A stretch of DNA of 64,000 nt from Limnoperna fortunei (taxonomy: Eukaryota > Mollusca > Bivalvia > Mytilida > Modiolidae), in the NCBI GenBank assembly GCA_944474755.1, contig OX104124.1, positions 46,391,342 to 46,455,341 on the forward strand, read 5' to 3'. Below the pieces are notes generated by a model. It was not told the DNA's origin and searched no databases. It saw only the letters and a list, made by a program, of their open reading frames with translations. Shown here piece by piece: positions 50,401-61,894 of the stretch. The position numbers and the translations under genes are program-made. Position 1 is the first letter of the stretch; each line of letters opens with the position of its first letter.

Positions 50401-50904
50401 TCAAACCCAATCATAAGGTAAGCAGTGTCAATGATACCTCCCTTGGTTCTAGATGTCAAACCCAATCATAAGGTAAGCAGTGTCAATGATACCTCCCTTG
50501 GTTCTAGATGTCAAACCCAATCATAAGGTAAGCAGTGTCAATGATACCTCCCTTGGTTTTAGATGTCAAACCCAATCATAAGGTAAGCAGTGTCAATGAT
50601 ACCTCCCTTGGTTCTAGATGTCAAACCCAATCATAAGGTAAGCAGTGTCAATGATACCTCCCTTGGTTCTAGATGTCAAAGCCCATCATAAGGTAAGCAG
50701 TGTCAATGATACCTCCCTTGGTTCTAGATGTCAAAGCCCATGTTCCTATAGGCTGTTTTGTAATTCAGCAAAATGTGTTCATGAATAATTAAAACAATGC
50801 AACGTGGTGCAGTATCATTTAATGTCCTATCTAATGCCTAATTTTTTATATTGAGCATTTATGTAAATTCTGGAAGTTTTTGCTGATGCTTCACGTAGAG
50901 TTTT

Positions 50905-51414
50905 TGAGTTTTGTGGGGCCCTTACACTGTGATGTTACAAGTAGAGGATTTTTGGTTAAAATGTCTTTTGTGTGACCCTTACACTGTAAACAAGTATAGG
51001 ATTTTTGGTATACATGTCTTCTCTGGTGCACTTGCACTGTATACAAGTATAGGATGTATGTGTACACGTCTTCTGTTGGGCCCTTACACTGTACACAAGT
51101 ATAGGATTTTGGTATACATGTCTTATGTAGGGGCCTTACACTGTATACAAGTATAGGATTTTGGTATACACGTCTTATATGGGGCCCTTACACTGTATAC
51201 AAGTATAGGATTTGGGTATACATGTCTTATATTGGGCCTTTACACTGTAAAAAAGTATAGGATTTTTGGTCTACATGTCTTCTGAGGGGCCATTACACTG
51301 TATACAAGTAAAAGATTTGGGTATACACGTCTTATATGGGGCCTTTACACTGTAAACACGTATAGGATTTTGGTATAAATGTCTTCTATGGGGCCCTTAC
51401 ACTGTATACAAGTA
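50905..51414. repeat. 52-bp minisatellite, first part
   Basis: The unit is GGGCCCTTACACTGTATACA, AGTATAGGATTTTGGTATAC, ATGTCTTATGTG, about 10 copies. It belongs to the same NSUN2 intron as the end of the exon-derived array. It is interrupted at 51414 by a MITE and resumes at 52313. Confidence 0.92.
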
Positions 51415-52312
51415 CAGTCGAACCTCGTCTCGAACTTGGTTGACTCGATACTTTGGTTATGTCAATATAATTTTTAAGTCCGGGCGTTTTTCCCATATCA
51501 ACAATGACTTTCTACCTCGGATGTGTCGATCTCGATTTTTGCAATCCGGATAATAAAAATTAGTGTAATTTTGACCTCTTTGTCTCGAAGTTAATTTTAC
51601 TCTCGATATCATATCTCAAAACTAACAATTTCACTTGTATTGTTACTTAATTAGCGCCTGTTTATTTTAACACCTGTGATACAGTTAACACGATAATTGA
51701 TTGGCTTATACCATTTGAATTGACAATTTAATAAAAACGAATTGATTATCCAAACGCACTACAAGCATTACTAAGGTTAATTAATGATACGCTCGTTACT
51801 GTCCGAATTATTTGTTATGTTTGATTAATAATGATTATAACTGAAAATTTCATTTGATCTGATCAATGATATATGTAGTCGAGTTTCGTTTCTTTAAAGA
51901 CATTCTGTTATTTTTGTTGACTTGTGTGTTGTTGTCAATTACGTTCAAAACAATCTGTATTGTTTAATTAGTTCTTTCGAACTGTAAGTTGATAAGCGTT
52001 TTCTTGAAAAAATTTTCCATGTTTGCGTTATAATAAAGATTATAAATTTGATTACACTATTTATTAATTATTGTTTCAATAATGTTTGATTTATTTCAAT
52101 GGATATATAGAAAAATACTTCATATATCGCACGCTACAAATACAAACCATGCCGACGTTCAAAACCAATATACATGAAATAAATACCCTTAGATTTTGTT
52201 TAAAATCACATAATGAAAATGACGTCACGCCCTAAACTTGGTTGACTCAAACTTCGGATAACTAGATATATTATAACGGTACCACAAACTTCGACTTATC
52301 GAGGTTTTACTG
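51415..52312. mobile_element. pogo/Tc1-mariner-like MITE, about 0.9 kb
   Basis: The left end CAGTCGAACCTCG and the inverted right end CAGTAAAACCTCG agree at 11 of 13 bases. CTTGGTTGACTC occurs near both ends. It sits in the minisatellite with TA on the left; on the right there is one extra T before TAAGG. Termini of the CAGT..AACCTCG type with TA target sites are typical of pogo/Tigger-like elements. No transposase frame is seen, so it is non-autonomous. Confidence 0.8.
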
Positions 52313-52730
52313 TTAAGGATTTTGGTATACACGTCTTCTGTGGGGCCCTTACACTGTATACAAGTAAAGGATTTTGGTATACACGTCTTATATGGGGCCC
52401 TTACACTGTATACAAGTAGAGGATTTTGGTATACACGTCTTTTGTGGGGCCCTTACACTGTATAACAGTAAAGGATTTTGGTATACATGTCTTTAGTGGG
52501 GCCCTTACACTGTATTCAAGTACAGGATTTTGGTATACATGTCTTTTGTGGGGCCCTTACACTGTATACATGTAAAGAATTTTGGTATACATGTCTTATG
52601 TGGGGCCCTTACACTGTATAAAAGTTGAGGATTTTGGTATACATGTCTTTTATGTGGGCCCTTACACTGTATTCAAGTAGAGGATTTTGGTATACATGTC
52701 TTATTTGGGCCCTTACACTGTATATCAGGT
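52313..52730. repeat. 52-bp minisatellite, second part
   Basis: About eight more units of the array that starts at 50905, with TGTGGGGCCCTTACACTGTA as the most constant part. It ends 26 bases before the acceptor of the next NSUN2 exon. Confidence 0.92.
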
Positions 52731-52756
52731 TATATAAAACCTACATTTTGTTGCAG

Positions 52757-52822
52757 GTATTACATATGTGTGCAGCTCTAGGGTCAAGACTGCTCAGTTG
52801 ATAGAGTTACTACATGCTTAAG
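52757..52822 (+). pseudogene. NSUN2: NSUN2 exon with SAM motif I, damaged
   Basis: The splice sites look normal (TTTGTTGCAG| and TAAG|GTGACA). The beginning reads VLHMCAALGS in frame 1, where human has ILDMCAAPGSK. The rest reads TAQLIELLHA in another frame, where human has TTQLIEMLHA. A 1-base deletion in the Ser-Lys codons joins the two. The expected motif-I Asp is His, the Pro of APGSK is Leu, and the penultimate codon before the donor is TAA. The outer phases (0 at the start, 1 base at the end) still match the neighbouring exons, so this is the true exon position. Loss of motif I would abolish SAM binding. A sequencing or assembly error could explain one change but hardly all four. Confidence 0.85.
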
Positions 52823-53074
52823 GTGACAGTATCCCAGGTATTTATAATTCTTATCTTACATTTGTTTACATTTATAGTCATTTTTGATTTGTCAATAGGC
52901 CTTAAACCAGTAATTCCCAGCTCCGTTCACACTTTCATTAATGACTGTTGTGGAACTACATTTTTGTTGCTATTAAAACATACACAAAAAAAATATGGCA
53001 GTCATGTGTCCTGTGTAATAATTCGAGCCAGTACACTCAAATTTGTGTGATTAAAATATCTTGAGCAACCTTTT

Positions 53075-53376
53075 GTAACAGATTTCTCGGCTTCTACTAA
53101 AAGGATTGACTTCAGATTTGTTGCACAGCTTTAGCATGATGATTTTCAGGCGTCCCCTTTCCAGGTCAGTCAGTTATCTACGTTCTGTTTTCCGAGCCGA
53201 CTTAGACTGTTTCAAGGGTCAAAATAAGAAAATTTTTTCGTAGCAGATTTCTCGGCTTCTAATAAAAGAATTGATTTCAAATTTAGTGCACAAATTAAGC
53301 GAGATGAATTGTACCCTGCCTCCCCTTTCCAGGTCAGTCAGTTATCTACTTCCTGTTTTCCAACCCCAAAAATGGT
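53075..53376. repeat. Tandem duplication, about 165 bp x 2
   Basis: AGATTTCTCGGCTTCTA, AAAAG.ATTGA.TTCA.ATTT and CCCTTTCCAGGTCAGTCAGT followed by TATCTAC each occur twice, about 165 bases apart, in an NSUN2 intron. Confidence 0.8.
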
Positions 53377-53604
53377 TGAGTGGGGATATACTTTGCACGA
53401 CTTAGTTCATTTTTTAACAGTACACTTTGCTTTGGATTCATTTTCAAATTGCTAAATGAAGGAATTTATCTAAATTCAAGTGTGGACTAAATTCAAGTAT
53501 GACGGCATATAAAAACGAAGCTACTCATTTCAATTAAATAAATCATTTAAAATACACGCCATAACCGTAACGGTAAAACTATCTTCTCATTCACAACAAA
53601 TCAA

Positions 53605-53867
53605 GGGGCCTCGGTGGCCGAGTGGTCAAGGTAGTTCGTCTACTATTGATCACGTGGTCTGTCAACACTGAGATTGCGTGTTCGATTCTCACTGCAGGCA
53701 GTGTGTACTCGACTCCAATCTTAATTGACAAGGATTGCCAGTTTTCCTACCGCAGGTCGGGGGTTTTCTCCGGGTACTCCGGCTTCCTCCCCAATAAAAA
53801 TTGGACGCCATGATATAGCTAAAAAATTGCTGAAATTGGCGTTAAACACCAACAAACAAACAAACAA
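53605..53867 (+). mobile_element. Intact tRNA-derived SINE in NSUN2 intron
   Basis: It is nearly identical to the SINE at 21923: head GGGGCCTCGGTGGCCGAGTG, B box GTTCGATTC, tail GGCGTTAAACACC plus CAAA repeats. It is flanked by the 12-base duplication ACAACAAATCAA (53593-53604 and 53868-53879). The close match between two copies indicates recent activity of the family. Confidence 0.93.
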
Positions 53868-54298
53868 ACAACAAATCAACAGCTTTGCCACAAATTTCAT
53901 GTTTCAGCACTTCTGCTCCTTTCATTTTCACTGATAAATCAATTTAACAATGCCAACTTTTTGTTTTTCCTGCTTGTATTTAAAACAGATCGTCTAGCTA
54001 GGTTTACGTTGCGTTTGAAAAGCTATGACGTTACATATAAACCTCTTTATAATGAGGAACATTAGTATATGGAAATTAATAAATTTTGCGAGAATACTGA
54101 CTTTTGATTGGCTGGAAAATATTTTCTATCAGAGGATGGAAAACTAATTTGATCGTCATGGAGACACGCGCTCTTTAATGTCATATATTACTATACGGGA
54201 AACTAACAGTTTTTGTGTTGATCTCTTTTTTCAAAAATGTCCAGTTACAAAAATAAAATTGTTGAGTTTATTTTATTGTTTGAATTTATTTATAAGTA

Positions 54299-54440
54299 TT
54301 AACTTCAAAAAATATTTTCTCCATCTAGGGATAACAAAATTTCCGTTGTGCACATTTAATATAATCCGCTACGCGGATTATACAATGTGCAAAAAGGAAA
54401 TTTTGTTATCCCTCGATGGAGAAAATATTTTTGTAGTTAA
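54299..54440. repeat. 142-bp hairpin element
   Basis: The left arm TTAACTTCAAAAAATATTTT, CTCCATCTAGGGATAACAAA, ATTTCC...ATAATCCGC is answered by GCGGATTAT...GGAAAT and TTTGTTATCCCTCGATGGAG, AAAATATTTTTGTAGTTAA. There is almost no loop. It is a MITE-type foldback in an NSUN2 intron; the open frame crossing it is a by-product. Confidence 0.88.
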
Positions 54441-55103
54441 TCCTTAATTAAAGAAAATATTGTTTGTTGTTCTGTCTTATTTTGTTTTCAGTAGTAATCT
54501 TCTCGGCAAATCGTATAAGGTATCTGTTGTCAATACCAGTTATTCCCTCCAAACCGACAACGTCTTTGTCTGCAGTTCGTTGTTTTATATTCCTACGCGT
54601 TACACACTTATAATGAAATTTTTTGTTGGGAAAAGATAATAAATATGTAAAAACAATTTTGAAAGAATTATAAGGAGTAGACGCATATTTTCAGTAATTC
54701 ATTGATATATGAACGAGGTCGACTCATTCCCAAACTTATCGTAAAGGACCATCGGTTGTTTCAAGTGAGTTGACCTCCTTCAAACATTGATGAATTACCA
54801 AAAATATGCATATAATCCTATAATGTTATCGACTGTATAGTCAGATGTATACAATGTGACACCATGCTAAATTTCGTGATATAATTTTGTATATTCCATC
54901 TATACCACGGAACAATTTGTTTTTGTCATGATAAGCATCACTAACAATTTTATTTTAACTCCTCACTTTTCATTCAGAAGTATAAATGTAACTGTAAGGG
55001 TCAACTTGGTGACAGACTGAAAATATCTTTTAAATGTGTTTCACAGTTAATAAAAATACACAAGTGAATGTTTTATTTTACAAATAGGTTAATTTTAACG
55101 TAA

Positions 55104-56460
<1,357 letters not shown>

Positions 56461-56468
56461 TTATTTAG

Positions 56469-56524
56469 GATGGAATCAAAGATTTTATACAGTATGATAT
56501 AATTCTGTGTGATGTTCCATGTAG
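56469..56524 (+). CDS. NSUN2: NSUN2 exon with catalytic PC motif (DVPC)
   Basis: It is a 56-base exon after TATTTAG, coding DGIKDFIQYDIILCDVPC plus two bases of Ser, with donor AG|GTAAGG. Human: [22 protein letters not shown]. The Cys of the Pro-Cys motif (human C271) is present. The phase joins the next exon as C-S-GDG. Confidence 0.92.
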
Positions 56525-56529
56525 GTAAG

Positions 56530-57200
56530 GATACACTTACTCTTTTTATACACTTAACTGTAGGTTACTGAACCTTGACTGATGAATGGACTTTATTAAA
56601 TGTTTTATCCTGAGTATAGCTGAAATAGTGGTCATTGGACGTAAAGCAAACATCCAATAAATCAATCTATCAAATATTTTCTGTTGATCATAGATATGTG
56701 AAAACGTCTTTGATTTAAGAACATTCTTTATATTCACACATATTGTAAAATATATGCATATATAACAGAGATCCGTGGATTGGCTGATTTCCGTTTTTTA
56801 ATTGGTAATATTGGACATTTTTTTAGATGGGTAAAAATGTGTGAGAAAACTATTAGTAGAGCTGTAGGTCTGTTCTGATAATTTTCTACCTAATTTTAAA
56901 CGTAGAAATGTATCTGATTAGACAAAAACCATGTCAGTAAAATCATAAAATCTAATGGTTCTTCACATTTTATTTAATGACAACAAGTAAACTTTATACT
57001 GGTTCAATTTCATATTCCAGTATAAAATACAGGTAACAACTGTCCTGACTACCCCACCCCCCAAGTCATAAAATACAGGTAACAACTGTCCTGACTTCCC
57101 AACCCCCAAATCAAAAATCCTACCAAAAACTAGTTTATTGTTTACTGTCATATACAACTACTTCAAAGAACTGGGTAAGAACAACTACACTGTCATCATT
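56530..57200. other. NSUN2 intron, one short duplication
   Basis: AAAATACAGGTAACAACTGT followed by CCTGACT occurs twice (57025 and 57067), a 42-base tandem pair. Nothing else is recognised. Confidence 0.5.
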
Positions 57201-57202
57201 AC

Positions 57203-58716
57203 ATTTTTAGCTCACCTGTTGATCAAATATTAGACAAATATGGCCGCTGTTACTAAAAATAGAACATGTGGGTCAACACAGGTTTTTTTATCATTATCTC
57301 AAAAATTATAACAGCTATAGAAAACCGTTACTTCAAATTGATCAGCACATTAAGGTCTATAATAGTTGCTATTAGTGTTAAGTTGTGTATTGGTTTCTCG
57401 TAGGAGTTATTGCCCTTTATTGAGGATTTTTGACAAAATTTTTGGTATTTACAATATAACCTGAAAACTATACGAGGTAGAGTGAAACTACAAATAGCAA
57501 AACTGATCAGCAATAAAAGCCCTACAATTCAGTTGATTGGTTTGAAATAGTCAAATGACTCCTTATATGAGTTATTGCCCTTAAATTTATGAAATTTTCC
57601 GTTTTTGTCCTGTTACTTTAAAACTATAACAGCTAGAGTAAAACTGTAAATAGCAAAAATGATCAGCAATACAAGCCTTACAATTCACTGTTAGTCTGAA
57701 ATTGTCAGATGACTCCTTATAGGAGTTATTGCCCTTAAATGGCAATTTTTATGAAATTTTCCGTTTTTGTCCTGTAACTTGAAAACTATAGCAGCTAGAT
57801 TGAAACTATAAATTGCACAAACGATCAGCAATAAAGGCCGTACAATTCACTTGATTGGTCTGAAATTGTCAGACAAATCATTAAATAAGTTATTGCCCAT
57901 AAATGACAATTTTTTATGAAATTTTCCGTTTTTGTCCTGTTACTTAAAAACTGTAACAGCTAGAGTGAAACTGTTAATAGCACAAATGATCAGCAATACA
58001 AGCATTACAAATTACTTTTTAAGTCTGAAATTGTCAGATGAATTCTAATAGGAGTTATTGCCCTTAAATTGCAATTTTTTATGAAATTTTCCGTTTTTGT
58101 CATGTAACTTAAGAACCGTAACAGCTAGAGTGAAATTATAAATTGCCAAAATGATCAGCATTAAAAGCCCTACAATTCACTTTATTGGTCTGAAATTGTC
58201 CGATGACTCCTAATAGAGCTTATTGCCCTTAAATGACAATTTTGTGATGAAATTTTCCATTTTTGTCCTGTAACTTGAAAACTACAGCAGCTAAACTGTA
58301 AATTGCACAAATGATCAGCAATAGAAGCCCTAAAAAATGATTGCTTAGTCCAAAATTGCGAGATGACTCTTTATAGGAGTTATTGCCCTTTCATTATGAA
58401 TTTGGACAAATGAATAGTTTTTGAATTATAAATTAGTCTATAACACACCTGCAAGTAGAGTAAAACTGTAAATTTCTAAAGTAACCTAAAGGACAATGCC
58501 TACAAACCATTTAATTTTCAGAAATTGTCTGATGGCACCTTATAGGAGTTATTGTATTTAACTAAAATTTTTGAAGAAATGTTTCGTTTTTGCACAGTAA
58601 CTTAAAATAAAAGCTATAACAACTAGACTGAAACTGTTAATTTCAAAAATTTAAATATAGTTGAAGTCATTTGGATTCCAGGTGAGCGATTACAGGCTCC
58701 TGGGAGCCTCTAGTTT
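57203..58716. repeat. 'AGCTCACCTG...GAGCCTCTAG' element, long copy with about 8 internal units
   Basis: The ends match the element at 39118-39656. The inside holds about eight tandem units of about 164 bases, each with GGAGTTATTGCCCTTAAAT, GAAATTTTCCGTTTTTGTCC and ACTATAACAGCTAGAGTGAA. The units are 80-90% alike by eye. It is non-coding and sits in an NSUN2 intron, ending 70 bases before the next exon. Confidence 0.85.
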
Positions 58717-58786
58717 TATTGTGTCCTTAAATCTACACTGATGTTTAATTATATCATGCCTAAGTTTATATTTTATTATTTTGCAG

Positions 58787-58861
58787 TGGTGATGGAACTT
58801 TGAGAAAGAACCCTGATATTTGGCACAAATGGAACCCAAATATAGGCCCAAATCTTCATAA
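58787..58861 (+). CDS. NSUN2: NSUN2 exon: GDGTLRKNPDIWHKW segment
   Basis: The acceptor is TATTTTGCAG and the donor CATAA|GTAAGT. It codes GDGTLRKNPDIWHKWNPNIG and then PNLH. Human: [24 protein letters not shown]. One base at the start completes Ser and two at the end begin Lys. No lesions. Confidence 0.93.
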
Positions 58862-59034
58862 GTAAGTTTTTGGTGAGGGCAAAACATTGGGATTGGCTGA
58901 AATCATTACAATTTAAATTCTGAAAGGAACCTAAACATAGCTTGAAATCTTTATATGTAACTTCAGAATGAAATCCCAACATTAGCCCAAACATTTGTAT
59001 ACTAAATTTTGACATATTTTGATTATTGTTTTTG

Positions 59035-59525
59035 CGTGACCAATGAAAACTGCTTACCGGGTATGGTCCAGATTACACTCCTTTTGTAGTTCCAAAAATG
59101 TGCAAATTGAATTCAACAATAATTTTCCACAATTATTAAGCATTTTAAAATGTGGCCGATTTTTCATTTCGATAGAGCAATTTTCTGTAGTACAGTTTGA
59201 CTTAAATCACAACGAATGTGTATGTTTGGAAGAGTTCATTGTTGTCTGTTCGAAATCCTTCGGGTAATATCGTGTGCAGGAAAAGCCTTGTGGTTTGTCA
59301 AAATACCACAGAATGTTACGAAAGCTGTAAATTTCCCGTAGCAAATGTCAAGGACGATTTCGAACATGTCAACAACAAAGACATATTATAAACTATGGAC
59401 ATGTTATCGTGAGTAATTGTTATAAATTGGATTTTAAAACAACAAAGGTACAATATGGAATAATAAAAAAAATGCAAGCGAAACACTGAGCACAAGGGGA
59501 TGAAACTTTTATTATAGGTGTGTTT
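59035..59525. repeat. Dispersed repeat copy C (same family as 1-240 and 38150)
   Basis: The order AAAACTGCT.ACCGG, ATTCAACAATAATTTTCCAC, GGAAAAGCCTTGTGGTTTGT, ATAATAAAAAAAATGCAAGC follows copies A and B with more divergence. It is intronic. The open frame at 59043-59267 is a chance frame in the repeat. Confidence 0.7.
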
Positions 59526-59860
59526 TCTATGGAACCCAAATGTTGGCCCAAACGAAGTAAGTTTATAATAGAACCCAGATCTTCCTAACTAAGTTATGCA
59601 TGAAACTCAAAATGTACCCAATACTTAAATATGGACCTAAGTATTTTTGAACGGAACCCAAACGTTGATTTAAACCATTGAAAAGTAATATCTTATTAGA
59701 ACAGAAACATTTGTCTTATTCATTCAAAACCACCAAATATATTTATTGAGGACATAAATATCACATGTACATCATGTAGATTTTCAAATATTTCGGTAAA
59801 AAAAAGTTGTAAACATCAAATACCTGCTTTCAAAAATGACAAATTTTTATTTTAAATTAG

Positions 59861-59991
59861 AGTACAGATGAAGATATTAAAGAAAGGCCTAGAATTATTG
59901 GCTGTCGGTGGTAGAATGGTGTACTCTACATGTTCACTGAACCCAATAGAAAATGAAGCTGTCATTGACAGCATTCTTAATCAATGTAAAG
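59861..59991 (+). CDS. NSUN2: NSUN2 exon with catalytic TC motif (STCSLNP)
   Basis: The exon codes [20 protein letters not shown] and [20 protein letters not shown], then QCK plus one base. Human: [42 protein letters not shown]. The Cys of STCS corresponds to the second catalytic cysteine (human C321). The acceptor is TTAAATTAG and the donor AAAG|GTAGGT. The frame remains open past the donor for about 20 codons but that part is intron. Confidence 0.94.
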
Positions 59992-59997
59992 GTAGGT

Positions 59998-60868
59998 CAC
60001 AGGTCAGCTGTAAATATACCTCTAAAGGTTATATGTTGGTGTACCTCTAAAGGTCAGCTGTTATTTTATCCATAAAGGTCAGATGTCGGTGTACCACTAA
60101 AGAACAGTTGTTGGTGCACTCAAAAGATCAGAAGTTGATTGCACATCTAAAGGTCAGATATCTGTGTATGTCTGAAGGTCAGATGTCTGTGTTCCTCTAA
60201 AGGTCAGACTGTATCTCTGAAGGTCAGATGTCTGTGTATCTCTGAAGGTCAGATGTCTGTGATCCTCTAACGGTCAGACTGTATCTCTGAAGGTAGGTCA
60301 CAGGTCAGCTGTAAATATACCTCTAAAGGTTATATGTTGGTGTACCTCTAAAGGTCAGCTGTTATTTTATCCATAAAGGTCAGATGCCGGTGTACCACTA
60401 AGGTCATATGTTAGTGTACCTCTAAAGGTCAGCTGTTATTTTACCTATAAATGACAGATATCGGTGTACCACTAAAGAACAGTTGTTGGTGCACTCAAAA
60501 GGTCAGAAGTTGATTGCACATCTAAAGGTCAGATGTCTATGTTCCTCTAAAGGTCAGACTGTATCTCTGAAGGTCAGATGTCTGTGTATCTCTGAAGGTC
60601 AGATGTCTGTGTTCCTCTAAAGGTCAGACTGTATCTCTGATGGTCAGATGTCGGTGTATCTCTGAAGGTCAGATGTAAGTGTATCTCTGAAGGTCAGATG
60701 TCTGTATCTCTGAAGGTCAGATGTCTGTGTATCTCTGACGGTCAGATGTCGGTGTATCTCTGAAGGTCAGAAGTCTGTGTATCTCTTAAGGTCAGATGTC
60801 GGTGTATCTCTGAAGGTAAGATATCGTTGTATCTCTGAAGGTCAGATGTCTGTCTATCTCGAAACGTC
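59998..60868. repeat. 25-bp minisatellite, AAGGTCAGATGTCTGTGTATCTCTG type
   Basis: About 30 imperfect units of about 25 bases. They begin right after the donor of the preceding exon, whose sequence (TGTAAAGGTAGGTCACAGGT) is itself recalled in the units (CTCTAAAGGTCAG; GAAGGTAGGTCACAGGTCAG at 60288). A longer repeat of about 300 bases is visible (59990-60085 versus 60288-60385). Confidence 0.88.
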
Positions 60869-61376
60869 ATATGTTGGAGGAAGTCAGTACAGGACTTACG
60901 ATGTCGGATAAGGTCAGTATAGGACTTACGATGTTGGAGGAAGTCAGTACAGGACTTACGATGTTGGAGGAAGTCAGTACAGGACTTACGATGTTGGAGG
61001 AAGTCATTACAGAACTTATGATGTTGGGGGAGGTCAGTACAGGACTTACGATGTGGAGGAAGTCAGTACAGGACTTACGATGTTGGAGGAAGTCAGTATA
61101 GGACTTACGATGTTGGAGGAAGTCAGTATAGGACTAACGATGTTGGAGGAAGTTAGTGCAGGACTAACGATGTTGGAGGAAGTCAGTACAGGACTTACGG
61201 TGTTGGAGGAAGTCAGTACAGGACTTACGATGTTGGAGGAGGTCAGTACAGGACTTACGATGTTGGAGGAAGTCAGTACAGGACTTACGATGTTGCAGGA
61301 AGTCAGTACAGAACTTACGATGTTGGAGGAAGTCAGTACAGGACTTACGATGTTGGAGGAAGTCAGTATAGGACTT
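60869..61376. repeat. 30-bp minisatellite, about 17 copies, open in several frames
   Basis: The unit is ATGTTGGAGGAAGTCAGTAC plus AGGACTTACG. Because 30 is a multiple of 3, frames stay open and give MLEEVSTGLT repeats on + and SSNIVSPVLT or CTDFLQHRKS repeats on -. It lies wholly within an NSUN2 intron. There is no splice-site support for coding use. Confidence 0.92.
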
Positions 61377-61708
61377 CTTAGTAACTGTAAAGGTTGACAT
61401 AGAATTTTACAGAAATCTAAAATAGAATAATTAATCATATTATCCTATTCAAACAGTTCATTCACCTTAAAACATGATTTGATAATTACACTGAAACAGC
61501 AACTGTCTTAAAAACAAGATGTTACATGAATTCTCATTGGGCCTTAGTCTATTTCAGATTTCCTGATTGAAGATATCTGTTTTACAGACTCAGCACATCA
61601 CACGTTAAAATTAATTAAATACATATTAAAAACACTATACAGGATCTTAAAGATCAACATTGAGTTCGTATTGAAAGGTACACATTCTCCTTTTTATCCT
61701 CATTGTAG

Positions 61709-61782
61709 GTTGTGTTGAATTATTAGATGTCAGTGGTCAGCTTCCTAAACTGAAATACACAAAAGGTTTATCTACATGGAAA
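61709..61782 (+). CDS. NSUN2: NSUN2 exon: CVELLDVSGQLPKLKY segment
   Basis: Between CATTGTAG| and AAA|GTGAGT it codes CVELLDVSGQLPKLKYTKGL and then STWK. Human: [24 protein letters not shown]. Two bases at the start complete Gly and the exon ends on a full codon. No lesions. Confidence 0.92.
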
Positions 61783-61894
61783 GTGAGTACAAAGTCTGAA
61801 AATTTAAGTTTTGTTTTAGAAGCAGTAATTAACAAATCAAAATTTGTAGAATTTGTAAAATTCTCTTCATACCTTTTGTTGTTGATCAGAATCA

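Larger units (their letters stand above)
41331..50741 (+). repeat. 9.4-kb array of a 55-bp unit derived from an NSUN2 exon
   Basis: About 170 tandem units of 55 bases fill this interval. The unit is GCAGTGTCAATGATACCTCC, CTTGGTTCTAGATGTCAAAC, CCAATCATAAG, GTAA. Read in frame the first 51 bases give AVSMIPPLVLDVKPNHK, or ..PHHK in many copies. Human NSUN2 has AVSMIPPLLLNVRPHHK between ETES and ILDMCAAPGSK. The last 4 bases are the start of the 5' splice site (AAG|GTAAGC). The array therefore consists of an NSUN2 exon piece plus its donor, in the genomic place where that exon belongs. Since 55 is not a multiple of 3, units do not form one long frame. Variant units recur at matching spacing (higher-order repeats). 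The last unit is cut at CCCAT (50741). Confidence 0.95.

Noticed and set aside
41331..50741. CRISPR-like array
   Set aside because: Units are contiguous 55-base tandem copies with no unique spacers, the genome is eukaryotic, and the unit translates to an NSUN2 exon.
61046..61438. Minus-strand repeat protein (SSNIVSPVLT repeats)
   Set aside because: It is the antisense reading of the 30-bp minisatellite in an intron of a plus-strand gene.
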